From Atherinomorus stipes (Eukaryota > Chordata > Actinopteri > Atheriniformes > Atherinidae), in contig JALJCO010001098.1 in assembly GCA_023101725.1 (NCBI GenBank), forward strand, positions 1,054,001-1,118,000: a DNA stretch of 64,000 nt, read 5' to 3'. The position numbers were made by a program, and so were the translations under genes. Below, piece after piece: positions 56,803 through 64,000 of this stretch. The notes under the pieces were generated by a model. The model saw only the letters and a program-made list of their open reading frames with translations. It made no database searches and was not told the origin of the DNA. Positions within the stretch are counted from its first letter, which is position 1. Each line of letters begins with the position of its first letter.

Positions 56803-59259
56803 CTATGCACCTCGCAGGACGAGGAGGGGCAAATATGAAACTAGACAAGGTAGGAAAACAGACAGCCGAGGGGCACAAACTCGCTTTCTTTACTCTCTTT
56901 TTTCTTCCTCTTCCTGTTCCTTCGGCCTCTCTCACCGTAAGTGCTCACAGATGGTTGCAGACTTTTGATGCAAGTGTGGGCCAATTACATTGCTGTCATT
57001 AAGACAGGAAACAGGGCTCCCAGGCACGTGAGAGTAGTTACTACCAGGGCTGTAAGCAGCGATTACAGTAGTCTGAACCAATAAAGACTGACAGTCGGAT
57101 CAGCAAATGAAAATGACCATTCTATACTGCTTTAATAAATTAAAATTGTCAATATTATGGTTAGATTTATACTTCCTGTTTGCTTCCCTTCTATATAAAA
57201 AGCAAAGACAGCACAATAAATCCCAGAAAGAAAACTTTTTACCAGTGAAACTTTCAAACTGAATCAAATTAATGATATCCTCTTTGGGGTATAATGGAGC
57301 TCTGTAATGTGGGGAAACTATTTTTTGCAGGTGCCCCAGACTGAAACAATCCAACCACTGTAAAAGTCTAACCCCCTCTGTCCCACAGAGCCAAAACTGA
57401 CCAGACACACAGACCACCGGCTCATATAAAACATGTGTGATAGACCAGGGGGGCAGCCACACTGTAAAATGAGGTGTGTGGCTGAAACTACAGTGCAATA
57501 AACTCCAGTGCTGATTAAGCCTCTGCAGTTCCTCACAGCTGCCACTAGATGGAGCTGAAGCAGATGTAATTTACCGTTCACACACTGCAGTGTTAACAAA
57601 GCAGTGAAAACCTGTTGCAGGTCTGAAACCACAGAAAGAAGTGTTTACATGTGCTCACACTTTGCAAACAGACATATTCACAGGAGTGAGAAATTAACAG
57701 CACTAAAGCATAGAGACAAGGAAGTATTGAGCAGATTCTGTTCACTCTGTCAGGAAACACACAATTCTTCTGTTTAACATAAACCAGCCAGACACAAAGA
57801 TTTGACCCCGTATGTACATATTGTCAGACGGAGGTTGATTTGTGGAGAAAGTTTGGAGAGAGAAGCAATATAGCTCGCTCGCCCAAAGCCAACATGACAC
57901 CCTAAACATCCTAAAAAAATGATCAGATAACAGGAGAAAAAACACACTCTTACAATGAGAAGCAATTCATTTGATCAACTTATCCTTTTAATTAAAGGTG
58001 TAGAAAATTGCTGCCAGAGATAAAATTCTTAGTGATAGATTTATGTTAAATATTATGCAATCCATGTATACTGCACATTTACAGATAAATCTGTGAGGCT
58101 GGGTCTCAGAGTCACTGCTGACTTGCATGACAGTTCACTTCAGTAGAAAAATTGTGTAATTTATCCGGTGGATGCTTCACTTTACAATGTCTGTGTGAGA
58201 ATTATGTATTTGCATGCATATGTGTGTGTGTGTGTGCACATGCAGCCTTTCCTTTTTCTGGCACAGCTGTGCCAAATACCAGACACACACGTCAGCTGAC
58301 ACGTTGACCCCTCACCTCTCACCTTTACACAACAGCCACATTGTTAGACACACAGACCGAGATGAACGTGTTATATTGACCACAGATTAACACGCTTACA
58401 CACAGAAGCCAAAGCACACGAATTCACCTGTAGTCTCAGCTCTTCAGTGTCTTGCTGTTTTCAAGGGTAAGCTGAGATGGCAGTTCAATCAACTACCAAA
58501 TAATGACTCCACATCTCTAAAGAAGCTGAACGTATCATCAAAAATCCAACATAAAACAAATTTCTAAGTTTTTCCTCAGTCACCAGCTGGTTCTCCATCC
58601 AGCTGACCACAGTGGTAAAAAGTATGAGCAGAACTTCAACTGCAGGTTATAATTTCCAAACCAGGAGCTCTATGGTTATGATTTATTTATATTGTGCACA
58701 CAGACAGAAAATTCATTATGGGCATCCAATCTGTTCAAAGGGAGTTATTGGAATTTATATTATGCATCAAGTTCAAGCCAAGGGTTTGGTTTGTCAGTGT
58801 GGGTGCAATTTTCATGATGTTCCACCATATGACAGTTGCTTTAAAAGAGTCATAACGAGGTAGGTAAATTTACAATGAATACACATGAGATTTATACAAA
58901 ACTTGAAGGATTTCAGAAAACACAGGCAAAAAGAAAAGAAGTAACCAAGAGATCAACAGACAGATATAACATAATCTACACTGCAAGAAACAGCGGCACA
59001 ACAGGAAAGAAAGACATTAGCCATTTAATCTAAACGGTTGTCTTTATGTCAGTCACACCAAAAGGTGAGCAAGAGGTCAAGCATCTAACCTTGACCATAA
59101 CTCAATGTGCTCAAGTACCTCTATTTAATATGTAATCACAGAGCTGGAATTTATGTTTTCTTGTACTTCAGGGCAATCAGACTTTGTTTAAAGCCAACTA
59201 ATCTTACAATAAACAAGGAAAACTATGTTTAAAAAGAGGAGGAAGAAGAAAAACCTTTA

Positions 59260-59297
59260 CAGTATTAATCCCTAAGTGGGGAAATTGCAGTGTTACA
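59260..59297. repeat. TATTAATCCC repeat fragment
   Basis: AGTATTAATCCCTAAGTGGGGAAATT resembles the fragment at 27893-27935 and belongs to the same widespread fish repeat type. Confidence 0.4.
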
Positions 59298-59437
59298 ACT
59301 CCATGAGTGCATTTTTTCTGTAGGTGCAGTAATTTCTCCCTGATATAAATAGAAGCTTCTCCTTTCTTTTTAGCTTTTATTACCTCCCTGTATACCAGCA
59401 CACCTGAACTACTAACTGGATACATTAGTCTCTATAC

Positions 59438-59641
59438 CAGGGGTGGGCAACTCCGGTCCTCGAGGGTCGGCATCCTGCAGGAATAAGGAGATTCCCTGTA
59501 GTAACACACCTTGTGACTTGTGCAGAGCTTCACATCGAGCTCTGCATTACCATCCATTGATTAAAGTCAGGTGTGCTGCTGCAGGGAAACTAATACCTGC
59601 AGGATGCTGGCCCTTAAGGACCGGAGTTGCCCGCCCCTCTG
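59438..59641. mobile_element. hAT-like MITE with long inverted ends
   Basis: The left end CAGGGGTGGGCAACTCCGG and the right end, which is the complement of CAGAGGGGCGGGCAACTCCGG, form an inverted repeat that continues through GGTCCT and the CCTGCAGG boxes to about 40 bases. The centre has no coding capacity. A clear target duplication is not seen. It is related in its terminal CAGGGG to the elements at 50829 and 61717. Confidence 0.75.
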
Positions 59642-61716
59642 TACAGTCAAGTCTGGTCCTGCAGTGCCAACTACAGGACCAGAATTGACAGTACTGCTGC
59701 ATCCTGCATGCCATGTGGTCTGAGCCAGCCTGCCTGTGCTCCTCTGATGATGCCAGCATGTATCATGGCGGAGTTTTGTGTGGTTTCAGGGCTGAAGGCT
59801 GCAGGCTCAGTTTGGATGTAACGCCACAAGGCCTACATGAGACAGAGGCCCTGACCGGGAGGGAGTCAGTAGTTCCTTAAAGCGTACTATCTTGTGGAGT
59901 GGACAGTTTGCCAGGGCACAGATTAGAAACTAGACTTCAAGCTGGTGAATGATGAGACTGGACACGTCTGACTGCACTTTGCTTAGAAATCCTGACAGCT
60001 CAAACTGAACTCTTTAAAATGACACCTGTTACTTTCATAGAAAGAAAGACACACAGGACAAGAATTACCGTCATTTCATGAGGGATTAATTAATTTGATA
60101 TTTTTTTCTATTAATTCTAAATTAAATTAAAAAATTTGCATGCATATCCAGAGATTCAAAATGTCAGGTTTTATTGGAAAATATAAGGAGATACATGTTG
60201 TTATGATCTCCAGACAAGCAAAAACACTTCTCAAGAGAACTATGCTCCAAGTTTTCCAAAGATGAGGACCAAATTTTTTAATTTCCATCTTAATTATGTA
60301 TTTCTCCATTGTTATAAGATAAACAGACTCAGACTTGAGCATGTGCACCTGATAAGTTCATATGCATCAAACAACTAGCAACAGTCACACCAAAGAAGAG
60401 GAAAGTAAAATATGAGACCTACAGGAGAAAAAAGACAGCATTCTGTGATAATTATGATCACAGAGAGACTTTTCAGTCTGGAAATCCCCACATCAGAAAT
60501 ACACCTTACATTCTGGAGTTTTTATAGGTGCAATTTAACTGCAACAAGTGTGCGGAGATGGTGGGTAAAAAAGCACCGCAGGGGGAGTGCAGGAGGAGAC
60601 TGACTAGTCGTGACGTGTTTTGGTTCATTCTAAAACATTTTGTCTGAGCTGGTGCTCCTTTATGACTGCACATTTCATAATAATATAATCCGTACAGGCT
60701 CCCAGTTAATGAGGCATTTAAAGCCAAGGCTCTAAGACAATGTTAAGTTGAAAAGCACAAGTATGGATTGCCAGCAAAAAGTTTTTTTCGTGCATCAGTA
60801 ATTTCAGTAGTGCCCGTCTTTGGTGTCTAAGATTTTTTTTGCACACTTTATGTGCAAGTTAACAAGAAGGTTTCTCATTTTTTTGTGTTTTGAATGTTGC
60901 ATTTTGTATCTGTGTTGTTTCTCTAAGATATTTCTCGGTTGTCCTCCAGTGCATGCAGGGTTTATATTGTACAGTGTCCCTCTAATATTACTAGAGGTTT
61001 TTGCATGAGGACATTTAAGTCCCAAATAGCTTTTAAGAGCTCTGGGATCCCTCATCTTGCTGTGCAGATCTTTCCACTGAAGTTAAAGCCAACATTTGAG
61101 ACTGTACTGATGTCTGGAAAAGGGATGTACATTAACATTATATGTAAAAACACCCAGCTGGTCTCCGCGCCCTCCTACATCGACTTCCTAGAAGCTGCAA
61201 AATAACAGTGACTAGGAATAGCATCATATACAGACAGTCTGTCATTATAAAGTTGGCACACGCGCCTGTCGTCCTTGTACATCTTTTGCTAAAGCTGAAT
61301 GTCTCCGAGGAATGACTATCCACTCATACAAACCGCTAAATCATTACCTTTAAAGCTAAGGAAAAGGGAGCAACTATCTTCTCCTCATTTTGTTCCCTGA
61401 AGTCTACATCGCTGCTGTGGTTTTGTCTGAGAGAGGCTTGCAAAAGTTTACAGTTTTAGGGGATGTCATGGTTTAGAGCTGAGGCCTGCGAGGTGTTAAA
61501 TCACATCTCAGCTTTGACTTCTGTGTGTTCTTGTTTTACAAGCATGTCTGGGCCTTATCTGGCCATGCAAATGATGCCATTTTGCATCTGTGGTGAAAAG
61601 ATGAAGGTTCAAAGGTTAAGAGGTGAAGATGTAGCTTAGTCACAGATCCTGGCTGAAAAATTCATCAACAGTCCTTAGAAGCGGCTCTAAAAAGAAACTG
61701 TCTAAAGGAACTGAGG
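59642..61716. other. non-coding DNA
   Basis: I see no gene here. Open frames of 60-90 codons lack any recognisable domain, codon bias or splice context. Confidence 0.5.
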
Positions 61717-61921
61717 CAGGGGTGGCCAAGGAAAAGGGAGCCCTCAAGATCCATAATCCTGCAACTATTAGATGCATCCATTCTCCAACACACCTGCATC
61801 AAATGAATGCTCGTTACCAGCCTCTGCAGAGCTGAATGGCATGCACATGAGGTAATTCAGGTGTGATGGATCTAAAACTTGCAGGATTGTGGCTCTCAAG
61901 GACTGAACTTGGCCACCTCTG
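61717..61921. mobile_element. hAT MITE, second copy of the 50829 family
   Basis: Ends CAGGGGTGGCCAAG and the complement of CAGAGGTGGCCAAG. Internal segments CCTGCAAC, TTAGATGCATCC, CTCGTTACCAG and CTCTGCAGAGCTGAATG are shared with the copy at 50837-51060. Flanking AACTGAGG and AATTAAGG agree at six of eight positions, a worn target duplication. Confidence 0.78.
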
Positions 61922-64000
61922 AATTAAGGCAACTTCATAAGGCAGAGAGATGTCAAAGATGAAAAGGTAGAGTCTGTTCAGGCATACGAAGGCCAGTTTT
62001 CAGCCTTTTTTTCTGTTAAAGTCAATTTGACAGTAAGTGGCATCCAAATTTGGTTTTGCTTTTGCTAGACTACTCCACTGGGTCTGTTTTCCTTGATTAT
62101 TTTCTGCAGTCAAGGCAACACATTTATTCTTAATATTTATCATTATAAATACATCATATTTAAGGCTGATATATGGTGCAGTTTCATCAATCTAGGAAGA
62201 TAAGAAGGATGAGATATCTGAATACAGAATGAAAGCATTGGAGCACTGGGAAGCTCAGCTCAGGGCAAGATGCCTCAAAGGCAGCTGCTCTCAACTCAGT
62301 TATTTTTTAGACTTTAGCTGCTTTTTCTGGTCGTCTCAATTTCTATATGCTCTTAGCCTCCAAATTTATATTTTGACAAAAAATATATACAGTATACATA
62401 AATGCAGCCACGTTATCTGAGCCGAATCTCAATTTTCACCCTGGTCCTTTCCATTGTTTGCAATCTGCTGAGTTAATAATGCTTACTTTCTTTAGGAATC
62501 AGAGGGTAAGTGTCATCTAGCCCTTGAGCTGGGGATAGGTCATTTGGAAAGCCAGATAACTTACTTGATCACTAAAGAATAAGAGCATCTTCTGAAAAGG
62601 CCAAGATAGAGATAGAAAATAATCAAATAAATAAAAGAGTAGTGCCAAACTTGTTGCAAGTCAATGGGACGAATTTGGACCTTGAACCTTACAGGGTCTG
62701 TGCAAGAAAGATGGCTGAATGTAAATCCCTAAAGCCACAGGGAGTCATGGTAAAATGATGATGAGGCAGTGGAAACTCAAGGGGACAAGGTTAAAGATCT
62801 CTGGCTGAGTCATATGCCACCTAGAAAACCCTGAATTACCACACGTTCATACAGTCACAGAAATGCTCTGCCACGATGCTAACTCTATTCACCAGCAGTA
62901 GAAGCAGAGAAAGAGGGAGAGGGTTGGGCTATATTTGGTCTTTGAGGGGTGCTTCGCTTTAAAATGAGGTTAAGGAACATCCATGTCAAGAAAATATTGC
63001 CCTCTGCTTTTCTCCTCCCTAGGACAAAACCTGACTTTCATGTCTTCTTGGGCCTGCTGCTAACTGAGTGATGCTCGTGCCTCATCATTCCTTCCTCCTT
63101 TTCCTCTATTTCCCTGGGAAGAGTGAATAAACGTGAGATTCTGACCGCGTTTTCTCTAAATCTGGCTTTCACTGCCTGGGTGGGGCGCTCTAACAATTTA
63201 CTCCCACATCTGCAGCTGCACCACACTGCGCGCGCAATACTGTATGCATCAGCACTCTGTGTGCGCAAAAGACTGAGATAAGACGCGCGCTTACAGGTAA
63301 CTGGAGGGTTTCACATGCGTCACTCTAGTTCTATCACATGGTCAATAATTTAAACACTTTTTTCAACAAGCAAACGACACGCCACCTCTATAAGCATCCT
63401 TTAAGATGAGAAACATAACCCGCCCGACGCGCTGCGCCGCACAGAGGCACATTCACACAGATGAGGCATAGATTTCCACACCCTCATCTGGGAGAAAACA
63501 TCCATAGCTTACAGGCGCTTATACACTAGAAGAACTGTACAAAGCGCACATAGACATGGAGACACTAAAAGCTTTCACTGCAAACCCCTGCGACCGAGGT
63601 GCTCAGCCAAATAACAACCTATTCATAAAAAGTAAAAATGTCTCAGGCTTCCGCCTCCAAAATACACACAGGACACGACGGGAAGGTGCAATCTTGCAAT
63701 CTGAAATTGGAAACGTGGCCAACGAATACACAGAAAGGGGGCGACAAATAAAAGAGAAAACCTAAGCAACTGTACCTGGAGGAAAAACAAAAAATAACTC
63801 CTGTTTCTAAAGAATTAAATAAAGTTGGTGTAAACTAAACCTGGTTTAGTGTTTCTGCTTAAAATGTGCACTTTGTCTCAGTAAGATGTCAGAGACTTAC
63901 AAACGATAAATAACCTCCCTGTAAAGCCAAAATATCTACAAACGTGAAATAAAACCTCAAAAACGTGCTATCCAGTCCAGCTAGATATGAGCTGATGTGG
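61922..64000. other. non-coding DNA with a CpG-richer stretch at about 63140-63470
   Basis: Most of the stretch is featureless. From 63140 to 63470 CpG and GCGC motifs are clearly more frequent (for example around 63228-63236, 63282-63290 and 63420-63440), which would fit a promoter for col11a2 or for the next gene outside the window. No coding exon could be assigned on either strand. Confidence 0.35.

Larger units (their letters stand above)
53806..59437. other. col11a2 upstream / intron 1 region
   Basis: No certain exon is visible. The one lead is the frame at 56704-56802 (minus), described separately. Remaining open frames are short, lack domain matches and mostly start at non-ATG codons. 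Confidence 0.5.

Noticed and set aside
56507..56935. 142-codon minus-strand open frame with basic and hydrophobic parts
   Set aside because: It opens at GTG, not ATG, has no internal Met and no known domain. Only the overlapping signal-like frame merits mention.
57541..57555. Third CTCF-like motif CCACTAGATGGAGCT
   Set aside because: It differs from the core in the invariant GGC (GGA here) and stands alone.

Overview
The window is vertebrate nuclear DNA, almost certainly from a teleost fish. It holds three multi-exon protein genes with short GT-AG introns and AT-rich intergenic DNA. It also carries hAT-type MITEs, simple repeats and other dispersed sequences I recognise as typical of fish genomes. 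The gene set (brd2, hsd17b8, col11a2) belongs to the MHC-linked block that also lies in the mammalian extended class II region. I cannot name the species.

Layout. Positions 1-1700 hold the 5' flank and promoter of brd2, with a possible alternative first exon at 1105-1151. brd2 (+ strand, CDS 1743-8390, 12 coding exons) encodes a BET protein with two bromodomains and an ET domain. hsd17b8 follows on the same strand (11104-14906, 9 exons, 256 codons) and encodes a short-chain dehydrogenase of the mitochondrial/steroid type. col11a2 lies on the minus strand, convergent with hsd17b8. Its stop codon is at 19539-19541 and 65 exons can be placed up to 53805. The exons give a fibrillar C-propeptide, a complete 1,014-residue triple helix, a minor helix, an alternatively spliceable variable region and a TSPN/LamG-like N-terminal domain. 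The signal-peptide exon was not identified with confidence. From 53806 to the end I see no certain coding sequence.

The strongest unusual feature is a single 1,173-nt phase 0-0 exon in the col11a2 variable region (44589-45761). It encodes 391 residues that are lysine-rich (83 Lys by my count) and full of Asn-Gly dipeptides. From memory, the corresponding basic segment in mammals is only tens of residues. Three single-base frameshifts interrupt otherwise intact coding sequence: brd2 exon 6, and two N-terminal exons of col11a2. All three sit in short repeats or homopolymers and look like assembly errors. Other points of note are a GC-AG intron in col11a2, a candidate poison exon in brd2 intron 1, two CTCF-like sites between the convergent genes, and a cluster of (GAAA)n, poly-C and (TA)n tracts.

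The three genes do not form a pathway. Their proximity reflects the ancient MHC-linked gene block: a chromatin reader, a metabolic oxidoreductase and a cartilage collagen chain.
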